From NCBI GenBank assembly GCA_049302575.1, contig JBAQMG010000027.1, forward strand, positions 1 through 64,000: a stretch of DNA of 64,000 nucleotides, read 5' to 3'. The notes beneath the pieces are model-generated. The model saw nothing but the letters and a program-made list of their open reading frames with translations. It did no database searches and was not told the DNA's origin. Both the position numbers and the translations under genes were made by a program. This stretch comes from JBAQMG01 sp049302575. Its GTDB lineage: Bacteria > Bacillota > Desulfitobacteriia > Desulfitobacteriales > Desulfitobacteriaceae. Each line of letters begins with the position of its first letter. Position 1 is the stretch's first letter. This document shows positions 1 through 8,250 of this stretch, piece after piece.

Positions 1-1038
1 CTGTTAGGCATAGGGGTAGTCATGGTTTATAGCTCAAGTGCTGTAAAAGGATATTTGCAATTTGATGACCCTTTGCACTTTTTCAAGATGGAAATCTTGT
101 GGGTTGGACTTGGTTTGGTAGCGATGCTTATGAGTATGCGTATTGATCTGCGTTATTTGCGTAAATGGGCTAAACCAGCCTTGTATTTGGCTATTGCTTT
201 ATTGGTTATGGTGAAAGTTCCAGGGCTTGGGCGTAGGGTCAATGGTGCCGATCGCTGGATTGGGTTAGGACCCTTATCTATTCAACCTTCGGAAGTTATA
301 AAATTGGCCATGATTTTAGTTATGGCGCATGTATTAGCTCTAGATCCACACAAAATCAGGTCTTTTAGTAAGGGATTATTGCCAGTGTTGGGACTTTTGG
401 GACTGATTGCTGGGCTGGTTATGTTACAACCTGATTTGGGTACAACCTTGGCCATAGCGGGAACAACTTTTTTTATGTTGATTGCTGCTGGGGCAAGAGT
501 AGGACATTTGTTATCTCTGGGGGGAGTGGCCTTGGGGCTTGTTGTGGCAGCAATTGCTGCTGCACCCTATCGGATGCGTAGGATTGTGGCCTTCTTGGAT
601 CCTTGGGCTGATCCTTCTGGTAAAGGGTATCAGACGATCCAGGCTTTATTGGCCTTAGGTCCAGGCGGCTTATTTGGCTTGGGTTTAGGCCAAAGCAAAC
701 AAAAGTTTCTGTACTTACCAGAAAATCACACCGATTTTATTTTCGCTATGATCGGTGAAGAACTAGGATTTATTGGAGCAACTCTAGTCATCTTACTCTT
801 TTTCTTGTTGATATGGCGTGGTTATAAGGTCGCTATGGGTGCACCTGATGCTTTCTCGGGACTATTAGCTGTAGGTTTAACCTCTATGGTTGCCATTCAG
901 GCGATGATCAATATGGGAGTCGTAAGTGGGGTTCTACCTGTTACCGGAATTACGTTACCCTTCTTAAGTTATGGGGGAACCTCGTTGGTTTTTACTATGC
1001 TGGGAGTGGGCGTGCTGTTAAATATTTCGAGGAGGTAA
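1..1038 (+). CDS. spoVE: FtsW/SpoVE-type SEDS peptidoglycan polymerase (5' end outside window)
   Basis: Member of the SEDS family, which polymerises lipid II glycan strands at the division or spore septum. The frame is open from base 1, and the residues before the first ATG (position 22) read LLGIGVVMVYSSSAV, the conserved first-helix motif of FtsW/RodA/SpoVE, so the real start lies upstream. Several hydrophobic helices, a QPSEVIKLAMI motif and the PENHTDFIFAMIGEELG signature are visible, and the end GITLPFLSYGGTSL is typical. It is followed after 3 bp by murG, whose ribosome site AGGAGG lies inside the last codons, so the two are translationally coupled. In Bacillus subtilis the gene in this place is spoVE; the choice between FtsW and SpoVE cannot be made from sequence alone. 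Confidence 0.93.
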   Translation: MLGIGVVMVYSSSAVKGYLQFDDPLHFFKMEILWVGLGLVAMLMSMRIDLRYLRKWAKPALYLAIALLVMVKVPGLGRRVNGADRWIGLGPLSIQPSEVIKLAMILVMAHVLALDPHKIRSFSKGLLPVLGLLGLIAGLVMLQPDLGTTLAIAGTTFFMLIAAGARVGHLLSLGGVALGLVVAAIAAAPYRMRRIVAFLDPWADPSGKGYQTIQALLALGPGGLFGLGLGQSKQKFLYLPENHTDFIFAMIGEELGFIGATLVILLFFLLIWRGYKVAMGAPDAFSGLLAVGLTSMVAIQAMINMGVVSGVLPVTGITLPFLSYGGTSLVFTMLGVGVLLNISRR

Positions 1039-1041
1039 ACC

Positions 1042-2151
1042 ATGCGTGTAATTGTTACTGGGGGTGGAACAGGTGGTCATATCTATCCAGCCTTGGCTAT
1101 TGCTCGGGGTCTTATAGCTAAAGATTTAAAAACGAAGATTCTTTATGTGGGCACACGTGAAGGGATGGAAGCACACTTAGTACCGAACAGCGGTTTGGAG
1201 TTTGCTGGGGTATCTGGGCAGGGCTTACCGCGCAAAATTGGGCTTGAGATGCTTAAAGTAGCAGGCAAAAGTTTCCAAGCTTTGTGGGAGACGAAACAGA
1301 TTCTGCGCCGTTTTCACCCAGATTTGGTTGTAGGGACAGGTGGTTATGTTTCAGGACCAGTAGTACTTACAGCTGCCCTATTCGGAGTTCCAACTTTGTT
1401 ACACGAACAGAATGCTTTTCCCGGAATAACTAACAAGATGTTGGCCAGGGTTGTTCGGCGGGTTATGGTAACTTTTCCAGAGAGTATCGAGCATTTTGGG
1501 GCCAAAAAGAAGATAGTTAGGGTCGGTCTACCAGTGCGACCGGAAATTGGTCAAATCTCCAAGGCAGAAGGTTCAAAGCATTTCGGTTTGCGACCAGAAA
1601 ACAAAACGATCTTGGTCACGGGTGGAAGTAGGGGGGCGCGAACTCTTAACCAAGCAATGGTGACAGTCCTGAAAAATTTGGTCTTACGCCCTGAAATCCA
1701 GGTGATCTGGGCTACAGGGAAGGAAACCCATCAGGAAACAATCGAGGGACTAAAACGTGAGAGCATTACTTGGGAACGCCCTCGATGGAAGGTTGTTGAA
1801 TATTTGGAGGATATTCCTCAAGCCTTAGCTTGTGCAGATTTGTGTATAGGACGAGCAGGTGCTGCGTCTTTAGCGGAAATTGCTATTGCTGGAAAACCCA
1901 GTATTTTGATTCCTTATCCTTATGCGGCAGAAAATCATCAGGAACACAATGCGCGAGCTGTTGCCCAGGGTGGGGCAGCGAAGATTATTTTAGATTCTGA
2001 TCTAGACGGCGAAATGCTCTGGCAAATGATTAATGAATTGCTTTCCGACTTTGCGCTGCTTAAAAGTATGAGTGCTGCGGCTAAGAACTTGGCTCAGCTG
2101 GAAGCTCTAAGCAAGATTGTTAATTTGTGTTGGGAAACCGGCTGGAGATGA
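1042..2151 (+). CDS. murG: MurG, UDP-GlcNAc:lipid I N-acetylglucosaminyltransferase
   Basis: Transfers GlcNAc from UDP-GlcNAc to lipid I to give lipid II on the inner face of the membrane. The 369-residue protein begins MRVIVTGGGTGGHIYPALAI, containing the glycine-rich GGTGGH loop of MurG. Further family signatures are GTGGYVSGPVVLTA, HEQNAFPGITNK, VTGGSRGARTLNQA and, in the UDP-sugar-binding C-terminal half, CIGRAGAASLAEIAIAGKPSILIPYPYA. Length and architecture (two Rossmann-like GT-B domains) are normal. The ATG at 1042 has AGGAGG 7 bp upstream. It is in an apparent operon with the ftsW-like gene. Confidence 0.97.
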   Translation: MRVIVTGGGTGGHIYPALAIARGLIAKDLKTKILYVGTREGMEAHLVPNSGLEFAGVSGQGLPRKIGLEMLKVAGKSFQALWETKQILRRFHPDLVVGTGGYVSGPVVLTAALFGVPTLLHEQNAFPGITNKMLARVVRRVMVTFPESIEHFGAKKKIVRVGLPVRPEIGQISKAEGSKHFGLRPENKTILVTGGSRGARTLNQAMVTVLKNLVLRPEIQVIWATGKETHQETIEGLKRESITWERPRWKVVEYLEDIPQALACADLCIGRAGAASLAEIAIAGKPSILIPYPYAAENHQEHNARAVAQGGAAKIILDSDLDGEMLWQMINELLSDFALLKSMSAAAKNLAQLEALSKIVNLCWETGWR

Positions 2152-2380
2152 TCGATGCACGAGGTTCGAGGCACGATGCTCGAAGAGTGAACTCGACGTG
2201 CATATTCGAGGCACGAGGCGAGATGCACGAAGAGTGATTATCGAGCCTCGCGCATCGCGCCTCGAACCTCGCATTTGCTTCGTTTCACCGAGCCTAGAGC
2301 CTCAAACCCCGAACCCCGAACTAAGCGTTTATTTATCGAGCCTCGTGCCTCGAGCTTCGTACTTCGAATTCGCACCTCTT
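2152..2380. repeat. Degenerate 7-bp tandem repeat array
   Basis: The murG-downstream spacer is almost wholly made of heptamers such as CGAGGTT, CGAGGCA, CGATGCT, then TCGAGCC, TCGCGCA, TCGAACC, then CCGAACC, then TCGTGCC, TCGAGCT. Units differ but keep a 7-bp step over long stretches. Both a motif and its reverse complement occur (CGAGGCA early, TGCCTCG late), so the region could also fold. An apparent ORF across it has no coding character. Confidence 0.8.
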
Positions 2381-2437
2381 TTGACCGTTCTGCATAACAT
2401 AAGGCAGTCAAAAGATTTGTGGAAGGAGTGAATCAAG

Positions 2438-3250
2438 GTGTGGCCGAGGCGGAAGGTTAGACTCATTACTACAGCTTCCTCAAATGGGTCGCAGGGAGTT
2501 CAAACTTTGTTGGAAGCGCTAAACATCGACTATGATGTTTATAGTTGGACGGAGGAACTTGTTGAAGATATTTCTGATTTTCCTGATCCATGGTTTACCA
2601 AGGGTGTATATTGGCCTGAAGTGAGGGCAACGGAATTAATGTCAGGGGAAACAATTTCAGGTTGCGACGAGCAACAAACGATCCAAGACTATTTACATAA
2701 CTTGTGGGAAGGTGAAATACTTATACCTGTTTCCGAGTGCTGTGTTTTGTGGAAGGACCGTCCTTTGATATGGACATTATTAAACGAGGCTGGTTTTGAA
2801 GCTTCACTGCTTTGGCAAAATGGGGAACAATGGTTGGCGGAAAGAGGTCGAGGAATGATCTGGGTGGTACCCTCGAACTGGCTTTGCTCAGTGGCTGGGG
2901 GAACATTTATGGGAAGGCCTAAGGTGCTTATCAGTAAGCAGACTTCATGGAGGATACGTGAGCAAGCCGTTGATTTTTATGCAGGACCAGCTTGTCATAA
3001 ATTTTTTGGAACATTACCACGTTGGCCTGAGCGGGACTTAGAACAAACTGCCTATGAGACGATTGGCTTAGCTCTGGATTTGGGAATTTCTTGGTTTGAT
3101 ATAAAACAGATCTTAACTAAGGTTTGGAACTATGAATTAGGTGAGTCGATGAGGTGCAAAGATGATGATACTGGACAATTTGCCGGGACGCAAAGAGAGG
3201 AATTTTCCTTTGCGCGATTTGACGACTTGGAAAATAGGTGGACCGGCTGA
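2438..3250 (+). CDS. Uncharacterised protein between murG and murB
   Basis: I do not recognise this 270-residue protein. It has no signal peptide or membrane segment and many Trp residues (for example YSWTEELVEDISDFPDPWFTK and PRWPERDLEQTAYE). It occupies the place where many Firmicutes have murC, but lacks the MurC nucleotide-binding loop and Mur ligase motifs, so it is not a MurC. The GTG at 2438 has GGAAGGAG upstream with a rather long spacing. Its 3' end overlaps the start of murB by 89 bp in another frame, which is unusually long; the last 25 or so residues may be an extension gained by loss of an earlier stop. Probably co-transcribed with murG and murB. Confidence 0.7.
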   Translation: MWPRRKVRLITTASSNGSQGVQTLLEALNIDYDVYSWTEELVEDISDFPDPWFTKGVYWPEVRATELMSGETISGCDEQQTIQDYLHNLWEGEILIPVSECCVLWKDRPLIWTLLNEAGFEASLLWQNGEQWLAERGRGMIWVVPSNWLCSVAGGTFMGRPKVLISKQTSWRIREQAVDFYAGPACHKFFGTLPRWPERDLEQTAYETIGLALDLGISWFDIKQILTKVWNYELGESMRCKDDDTGQFAGTQREEFSFARFDDLENRWTG

Positions 3251-4046
3251 ATATGCTTATTGGCCTCCGAATTGTCAGAACTTAGTTGAAGCAGTTAAAA
3301 GGGTTAAGGCAGCCGGAATTCCTTTATGGATCATAGGCCGGGGCTCGAATCTTTTGATTGCTGATCAGGGACTTCCCGGTTTAACGATCATCTGTACGGC
3401 TCTGCAAAAGATTACTTGGGGTGATTATAAAGTTAGTGTCGAAGCAGGGTATAGTTTGGCCCGTTTAGCCCAAGAAGCAGGCGAACGCGCCTGGAGCGGC
3501 TTGGAATTTGCCAGGGGAATTCCCGGAACTGTTGGCGGAGCACTTATTATGAACGCGGGTGCCTATGGTTGTGAAATTGCCCAAAAGATTTTAGAGGTTA
3601 GGGTATTAGTGGATGGAGAGTTAAAGAAGCTAAAAAGCTCTGATCTGAAATTTGCTTATCGGGAGAGTTCCTTGCGCGGCAAGGCCTTGGTTTTGGAAGC
3701 GGAGTTCGACTTCGAACCTGGCGAGAGAGCTCAGATTTTCACCAGCATGAAAAATAACTTAGCCAAAAGAAGAGCCACTCAACCCCTAGACTTACCTAAT
3801 GCCGGGAGTGTTTTTAGAAATCCCCCGGGGGATTCTGCCGGGCGCATACTTGAAGTTGCCGGCTGGAAAGGCAAAAGTAGGGGTGGAGCTCTTGTTTCCG
3901 TCAAACATGCCAATTTCATCGTTAATGCAGGGGGAGCAACTGCGTCTGACGTGCTGAGTTTAATGGACGCCATAAGAGAAGATATCTTAGTAAAGTTCGG
4001 TATAGAATTACAGACGGAAGTAGAATACTTAACATTGAGGGGGTAA
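3162..4046 (+). CDS. murB: MurB, UDP-N-acetylenolpyruvoylglucosamine reductase
   Basis: FAD-dependent, NADPH-using reductase that makes UDP-MurNAc from the MurA product. The 294-residue protein shows the family pattern: PLRDLTTWKIGGPAEY at the N-terminus, the FAD-binding segments GRGSNLLI and ARGIPGTVGGALIMNAGAYG, YRESSLRG, and the active-site region AGSVFRNP with its serine proton donor, followed by VSVKHANFIVNAGGATASDV. It is the shorter type II form. The ATG at 3162 has GAGGTG 8 bp upstream but lies inside the preceding reading frame. murA starts 6 bp after the stop, so the two are coupled. Confidence 0.96.
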   Translation: MMILDNLPGRKERNFPLRDLTTWKIGGPAEYAYWPPNCQNLVEAVKRVKAAGIPLWIIGRGSNLLIADQGLPGLTIICTALQKITWGDYKVSVEAGYSLARLAQEAGERAWSGLEFARGIPGTVGGALIMNAGAYGCEIAQKILEVRVLVDGELKKLKSSDLKFAYRESSLRGKALVLEAEFDFEPGERAQIFTSMKNNLAKRRATQPLDLPNAGSVFRNPPGDSAGRILEVAGWKGKSRGGALVSVKHANFIVNAGGATASDVLSLMDAIREDILVKFGIELQTEVEYLTLRG

Positions 4047-4051
4047 GTGTA

Positions 4052-5320
4052 ATGACTATGGATCGTTATGTCATTACGGGAAAACAGAGTCTCGAAGGAA
4101 CTATTAGGGTGAGCGGAGCGAAAAATGCTTCTCTCCCTTTGCTAGCCGCTTCGTTATTGGTAGAAGGTACATCAACCTTATTGGAAATTCCCCGACTAGC
4201 CGATATTTCTCATATGATTAAGGTTTTAGAACATTTAGGTTGTCGAGTAGAACGACAGAATGAAGCTTTATTAATCAATGCAGGATCACTTGAACGTTGG
4301 GAAGTTGATGAGAGTTTAATGCGTCAGATGCGGGCTTCAAACCTTATATTGGGACCTATTTTAGCTCGGAGCGGGCGTGTGCGCATAGCCAGACCTGGTG
4401 GGTGTGCTATTGGTTCACGTCCTATGGATCAACATATTAAAGGTTTAATGGATCTTGGGGTAAAGGTTCGAGAGAAGCATGGCTACATTGAAGCTTGGAC
4501 AGACCAATTACACGGCGCAGATGTTTATTTGGATGTTCCTAGTGTTGGGGCCACAGAAAACATTATGATGGCGGCAGTACTTGCCAAGGGAGTAACCTTA
4601 ATTCATAATGCGGCTAGAGAACCGGAGATTATTGATTTACAGAATTTCCTGACTAAAATGGGGGCCAAGGTTCGAGGAGCAGGGATGGATACCCTCCGGA
4701 TTGATGGGGTTGACTTCCTAAAGCCAGTGGAGCATACGGTGATCCCGGATCGTATCGAAGCAGGTACACATTTAGTAGCCGCAGTTATGACCCAGGGAGA
4801 TATTGAAGTACAGAATGTAATCCCTAAACATTTGGATTTAATCATTGCTAAACTTCGTCAGACTGGGGCTGAAATATGGCAAGGTAGTGACTTTGTGCGT
4901 GTGCGTCAGAGCACTAAGATTAGGCCTGTTGATTGTAAGACTATGGCTTACCCAGGGTTTCCGACGGATATGCAACCACAATTCATGGCGATGTTGGCTT
5001 GTGCTGAAGGCACTAGTATTATAACTGAAACGATTTTTGAAAATCGCTTTCAACATGTCGATGAATTGCGTCGGATGGGTGCAAATATCACAGTAGAGGG
5101 TAGAACAGCGATTATTCGGGGGGCGCCAACTTTGGAAGGTGCTTTTGTTGAGGCGACAGATTTACGTGCGGGAGCGGCTTTATTTTTAGCTGCTTTAGCT
5201 GCGGAGGAAGTCACAGTACTCGAAAATGTTGACTATATTGATCGTGGTTACGAAAACCTTGAAGAAAAGTATAAGCAAATTGGTGCAAAATTGCGCCGGG
5301 TAATTCCGCACGCGTCTTAA
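4052..5320 (+). CDS. murA: MurA, UDP-GlcNAc 1-carboxyvinyltransferase
   Basis: First committed enzyme of peptidoglycan synthesis: adds enolpyruvate from PEP to UDP-GlcNAc in the cytoplasm. The 422-residue protein has the full two-domain EPT fold signatures: GTIRVSGAKNASLPLLAASL near the start, the active-site loop ARPGGCAIGSRPMDQH with the PEP-reactive cysteine at about residue 118 (fosfomycin target), PTDMQPQFMA and ATDLRAGAALFLAALAAEE. Ribosome site GAGGGGG precedes ATG 4052. Contiguous with murB. Firmicutes often have two MurA paralogs, so a second copy may exist outside this window. Confidence 0.97.
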   Translation: MTMDRYVITGKQSLEGTIRVSGAKNASLPLLAASLLVEGTSTLLEIPRLADISHMIKVLEHLGCRVERQNEALLINAGSLERWEVDESLMRQMRASNLILGPILARSGRVRIARPGGCAIGSRPMDQHIKGLMDLGVKVREKHGYIEAWTDQLHGADVYLDVPSVGATENIMMAAVLAKGVTLIHNAAREPEIIDLQNFLTKMGAKVRGAGMDTLRIDGVDFLKPVEHTVIPDRIEAGTHLVAAVMTQGDIEVQNVIPKHLDLIIAKLRQTGAEIWQGSDFVRVRQSTKIRPVDCKTMAYPGFPTDMQPQFMAMLACAEGTSIITETIFENRFQHVDELRRMGANITVEGRTAIIRGAPTLEGAFVEATDLRAGAALFLAALAAEEVTVLENVDYIDRGYENLEEKYKQIGAKLRRVIPHAS

Positions 5321-5402
5321 ATTGTCGAAAGTTTTTTTTGCGAAAGGGCATGACGAGATACTAAGTATTCGTTATACTTGGAATAGGGAGGATTAATAAC
5401 CA

Positions 5403-6128
5403 ATGCAACCCAAGAAAACGAATACTTCTTTTCTTTATTTGATGGTGCTAATTATCTTAATTTCATTAGGTCTGGTATTCTTTTTGCGTTCCGGTTTCTT
5501 TGCAGTACAGAAGGTTGATTTTCAAGGACTTTCTAATATTCCTGTAGGGGAAATGCAAAAATTAGCGGGTCTAGTTCAAGGCGAAAATATTTTCCTGTTT
5601 GACCAAAATGTACTAAGTCGAAGACTAAATTTACATCCACTTGTACAAAATGTGAGTTTTCAAAGGAAATTGCCCCATACTTTAATTGTACAGGTCACTG
5701 AAAGGACACCCTTCGCCTTGGTTCTTGTCCCCAAAGGTATTTTAGAGGTAGATTCTCAAGGGGTTTTTTTGAGGAGATTAGAGAGTTGGCCTAATAAGGA
5801 TAATCCTGTGATCGACGGAATGAGTATTTCGGAATCAGCGGGACCAGGTCAAAATATTTCTACACCTCCTTTAACATCAGCCCTCCTTTTACTTGGACAA
5901 GCCCCCAAGGCTCTGCTGCCATTAATTGGTGAAGTTCATGTTAATTCTATCCAACAAATGACTCTTTTTTTGATCAGCGGTGTAGAAGTTCGTTTGGGTC
6001 AGGCTGAAGACTGGAAAGCTAAGCTTGCTTCGTTGTTTCAACTTTTGAATGATAAGGGCTATCAATCGTTTCAACAAGGAGTACGCTATATTGATTTTAC
6101 AGCGGCCAAGCCAGTCATAGGCCGCTGA
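5403..6128 (+). CDS. divIB: DivIB/FtsQ cell division protein
   Basis: Bitopic divisome protein of the FtsQ/DivIB family, which binds FtsL and DivIC at the septum. The 241 residues comprise a short basic cytoplasmic tail, one membrane helix (about residues 10-30, LMVLIILISLGLVFFLRSG) and a POTRA domain (VQKVDFQGLSNIPVGEMQKLAGL ... ENIFLF) followed by the beta domain with LPHTLIVQVTERTPFALV. The ATG at 5403 has GGGAGG 11 bp before it. It follows murA after an 82-bp gap and precedes sbp, the usual order. Confidence 0.9.
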   Translation: MQPKKTNTSFLYLMVLIILISLGLVFFLRSGFFAVQKVDFQGLSNIPVGEMQKLAGLVQGENIFLFDQNVLSRRLNLHPLVQNVSFQRKLPHTLIVQVTERTPFALVLVPKGILEVDSQGVFLRRLESWPNKDNPVIDGMSISESAGPGQNISTPPLTSALLLLGQAPKALLPLIGEVHVNSIQQMTLFLISGVEVRLGQAEDWKAKLASLFQLLNDKGYQSFQQGVRYIDFTAAKPVIGR

Positions 6129-6131
6129 GAG

Positions 6132-6150
6132 TCGAATATCGAATATCGAA
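6132..6150. repeat. 7-bp tandem repeat (TCGAATA units)
   Basis: Nearly three copies of TCGAATA lie between the divIB stop and the sbp ribosome site. Part of the window-wide family of 7-bp arrays. Confidence 0.7.
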
Positions 6151-6165
6151 TTGGGGGTATCTAGG

Positions 6166-6495
6166 ATGTGGTTGCCAGCCTTAGGGCTTATTTTAGGACT
6201 AGCTATTGGATATATTAGTCCATTTTCCGTGCCAATAGATTATGCTAAATACCTTTCAGTAGCAATCTTAGCTGCTTTGGATTCCGTCCTAGGGGGTATT
6301 AGGGCTGCTCAAGAGGAACATTTTGATAGTATGGTTTTTCTGACTGGTTTTTTTAGTAATATGCTTTTAGCAGGGTTACTGGCCTATGTTGGGGATCGCA
6401 TTGGTGTTGACCTTTATTTAGCTGCAGTTGTAGCCTTTGGGGTACGCCTCTTTCAGAATCTGGCAATTATTCGTAGGCATTTACTGAAAAAATAA
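6166..6495 (+). CDS. sbp: Small basic membrane protein Sbp (DUF1290)
   Basis: Small integral membrane protein found between divIB and ftsA/ftsZ in many Gram-positives; its exact role is unknown, although septal localisation is reported for homologs. I place the start at ATG 6166 (MWLPALGLILGLAIGY), giving 109 residues, because GGGGG lies about 9 bp upstream and the family normally begins MWLP; the alternative TTG at 6151 lies in the repeat. Three to four hydrophobic helices, the conserved LAALDSVLGGIRA motif and a C-terminal RRHLLKK basic tail are visible. Confidence 0.9.
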   Translation: MWLPALGLILGLAIGYISPFSVPIDYAKYLSVAILAALDSVLGGIRAAQEEHFDSMVFLTGFFSNMLLAGLLAYVGDRIGVDLYLAAVVAFGVRLFQNLAIIRRHLLKK

Positions 6496-6501
6496 GGTTA
6501 G

Positions 6502-6747
6502 GTAAATCACTATTGCACGTTCGCATGCACTGCATTTGCTACTTGATTGCCGCTAAGCCTAAACGACAAAACCTCTTTGTAGTTCTGCATGTGAACACCG
6601 CTTTTTGCCGTCCATGGCAAAAGCGGTATCAGTCCATCAGTCCATCAGTCCATCCTTGGACAAGTCCCTTGTCGTTCTTAACGCCTTATCGTCTGCTCTC
6701 GCTGACGCAAATTCCGCTAAATGACGCTCTTAGCAATAGTGATTTAC
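6502..6747. mobile_element. MITE-like element with 15-bp terminal inverted repeats
   Basis: GTAAATCACTATTGC at 6502-6516 is the exact reverse complement of GCAATAGTGATTTAC at 6733-6747. The 216 bp between carry a strong hairpin (about 6597-6627, CCGCTTTTTGCC and GGCAAAAGCGG), an 8-bp tandem CAGTCCAT (three copies near 6635-6660) and a smaller GACAAG/CTTGTC hairpin, but no coding sequence. One end of the repeat recurs near 42914. The structure resembles a non-autonomous miniature element or a structured RNA; no target duplication is obvious. Confidence 0.5.
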
Positions 6748-6942
6748 GGGCTTGGTATGGGGAATTAAAATGATAATTATACGCTAGGGACTAAAAGTCA
6801 TGTCACAATACCAAGTAGCTCGTACTGGTAAAAAAGAATTGAAAAAAGTTCAGAGAAAAAAAGGGATAATTAAATGTTATATAGAATCTCTGTAAGATAA
6901 GGATAATCGCGAGAATTACGGCGAGGGGGTCGAAATCCGTAG

Positions 6943-8001
6943 ATGCTAGAATTTGATATTGACTTAAACCAGTTTGCTGAGATTAAGGTTATTGGCGTGG
7001 GTGGGGGCGGAAATAATGCGGTGAATCGCATGATTACTGCCGGGCTTCAGGGAGTAGAGTTTGTCTCAATTAATACTGATTCACAGGCGTTACAGCTTTC
7101 ACGAGCGGGACAAAAAGTGCAAATAGGAACAAAGCTTACTAAGGGTTTGGGTGCTGGGGCCAATCCAGAGATTGGAGCCAAGGCTGCTGAGGAAAGTCGT
7201 GAGGAACTATTAAAGGTTTTAAAGGGCGCAGATATGGTTTTTGTTACTGCAGGTATGGGGGGTGGAACAGGAACTGGAGGTGCTCCTGTCGTTGCTCAAG
7301 TGGCTAAAGAGTTAGGGGCTTTAACCGTGGGTGTTGTGACTCGTCCCTTTTCCTTTGAAGGCCGCAAGAGGGCAATGCAGGCCGAAAAGGGTATTGCAGA
7401 TCTTAAAAGCAAGGTGGATACTTTAATTACTATTCCCAATGATCGCTTGCTACAAGTAGTGGACAAGCATACCACGATTCATGAGGCTTTTCGCATCGCG
7501 GACGATGTATTGCGTCAAGGTGTCCAAGGAATTTCAGACTTAATTGCCGTCCCCGGCTTGATCAACTTGGATTTTGCCGATGTGAAGACTATTATGATGA
7601 ATACTGGTTCGGCCCTTATGGGCATTGGGCAGGCAACGGGTGAGAACAGAGCCGTGGATGCTGCACGCAAGGCAATTTCTAGTCCATTATTGGAAACTTC
7701 AATTGAAGGAGCCAAAGGAGTCCTCCTGAATATTACCGGTGGACAAAATCTGACTCTGTTTGAGGTCAATGAAGCTTCAGAAATTATTGCTGCGGCCGCA
7801 GACCCAGAAGCTAATATTATCTTCGGCGCTGTAATTGATGACAATATGAAAGAAGAAGTTCGGGTTACCGTCATTGCGACGGGTTTTGATCAGCGTGCTC
7901 TGGTTCTGCCTACACATGCTAAAGCGCAAGACCGAATTATTCTTCCTGTGACCAATGATTCGGATCTAGATATACCTGAATTTTTACGCCGCCGACGCTA
8001 G
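6943..8001 (+). CDS. ftsZ: FtsZ, tubulin-like cell division GTPase
   Basis: Forms the Z-ring scaffold for division and for the polar sporulation septum. The 352 residues contain IKVIGVGGGGNNAVNRMI, the tubulin signature GMGGGTGTGGAPVVA (about residues 104-118), the T7 synergy motif region FADVKTIMMNTGSALMGIG with its catalytic acidic residue, and the conserved C-terminal tail DLDIPEFLRRRR that binds SepF, ZapA and other partners. The ATG at 6943 has GAGGGGG about 12 bp upstream. No ftsA is adjacent, so membrane tethering may rest on SepF, encoded 10 kb downstream. Confidence 0.98.
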   Translation: MLEFDIDLNQFAEIKVIGVGGGGNNAVNRMITAGLQGVEFVSINTDSQALQLSRAGQKVQIGTKLTKGLGAGANPEIGAKAAEESREELLKVLKGADMVFVTAGMGGGTGTGGAPVVAQVAKELGALTVGVVTRPFSFEGRKRAMQAEKGIADLKSKVDTLITIPNDRLLQVVDKHTTIHEAFRIADDVLRQGVQGISDLIAVPGLINLDFADVKTIMMNTGSALMGIGQATGENRAVDAARKAISSPLLETSIEGAKGVLLNITGGQNLTLFEVNEASEIIAAAADPEANIIFGAVIDDNMKEEVRVTVIATGFDQRALVLPTHAKAQDRIILPVTNDSDLDIPEFLRRRR

Positions 8002-8004
8002 TAT

Positions 8005-8080
8005 TCGAGGCACGAGGCACGATTGTGAATTGGTTTTTTTCGTCCTTGATTATGCATTATGCATTATGTATTATGAATTA
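8005..8080. repeat. Two 7-bp arrays (CGAGGCA and ATTATGC units)
   Basis: After ftsZ, CGAGGCA is repeated at 8005-8023. ATTATGC, ATTATGC, ATTATGT, ATTATGA follow at about 8050-8080. Two arrays of different base composition but the same 7-bp step sit 25 bp apart, just before the terminator. Confidence 0.7.
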
Positions 8081-8082
8081 AG

Positions 8083-8119
8083 CAGGAAAAACGCTCACCC
8101 TTGGTGAGCGTTTTTCCTG
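8083..8119. terminator. Strong hairpin terminator after ftsZ
   Basis: Perfect 17-bp stem (CAGGAAAAACGCTCACC and its complement GGTGAGCGTTTTTCCTG) with a 3-nt loop. The right arm supplies a T-run. It separates the division operon from the spoIIG operon. Confidence 0.9.
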
Positions 8120-8214
8120 TTATTTGCTACGAAATCTACAGAACTCGTACTTGTTTGCTTAATAATGCCATTTGCTGCCATCGCAAAGCGACAGGTTTCA
8201 TTCCTTATCTCGGG

Positions 8215-8220
8215 TATAAT
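8215..8220 (+). promoter_or_regulatory. Possible -10 of the spoIIG promoter
   Basis: TATAAT lies 31 bp before spoIIGA. No consensus -35 is found at 17 bp. A sequence resembling a Spo0A box on the reverse strand (TGTCGC, within 8187-8193) lies just upstream, as expected for a spoIIG promoter that needs Spo0A, but it matches TGTCGAA only partly. Confidence 0.4.
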
Positions 8221-8250
8221 TTGGAGAGAAGGGAAATTAGAAAGGATTAA

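Noticed and set aside
2117..2431. Open frame of 104 codons after murG
   Set aside because: It lies wholly in the 7-bp repeat array; its residues simply translate repeated words.
5323..5329. Exact Spo0A-box word TGTCGAA upstream of divIB
   Set aside because: A single 7-mer is expected several times by chance in 64 kb on two strands and no promoter is seen at the right distance.
6513..6773. Open frame of 86 codons between sbp and ftsZ
   Set aside because: It lies inside the MITE-like element, without a ribosome site or protein-like composition.
8187..8220. Full spoIIG promoter with Spo0A boxes
   Set aside because: Only the -10 is convincing; the box-like word has mismatches and no -35 is clear, so it was listed as a weak site only.
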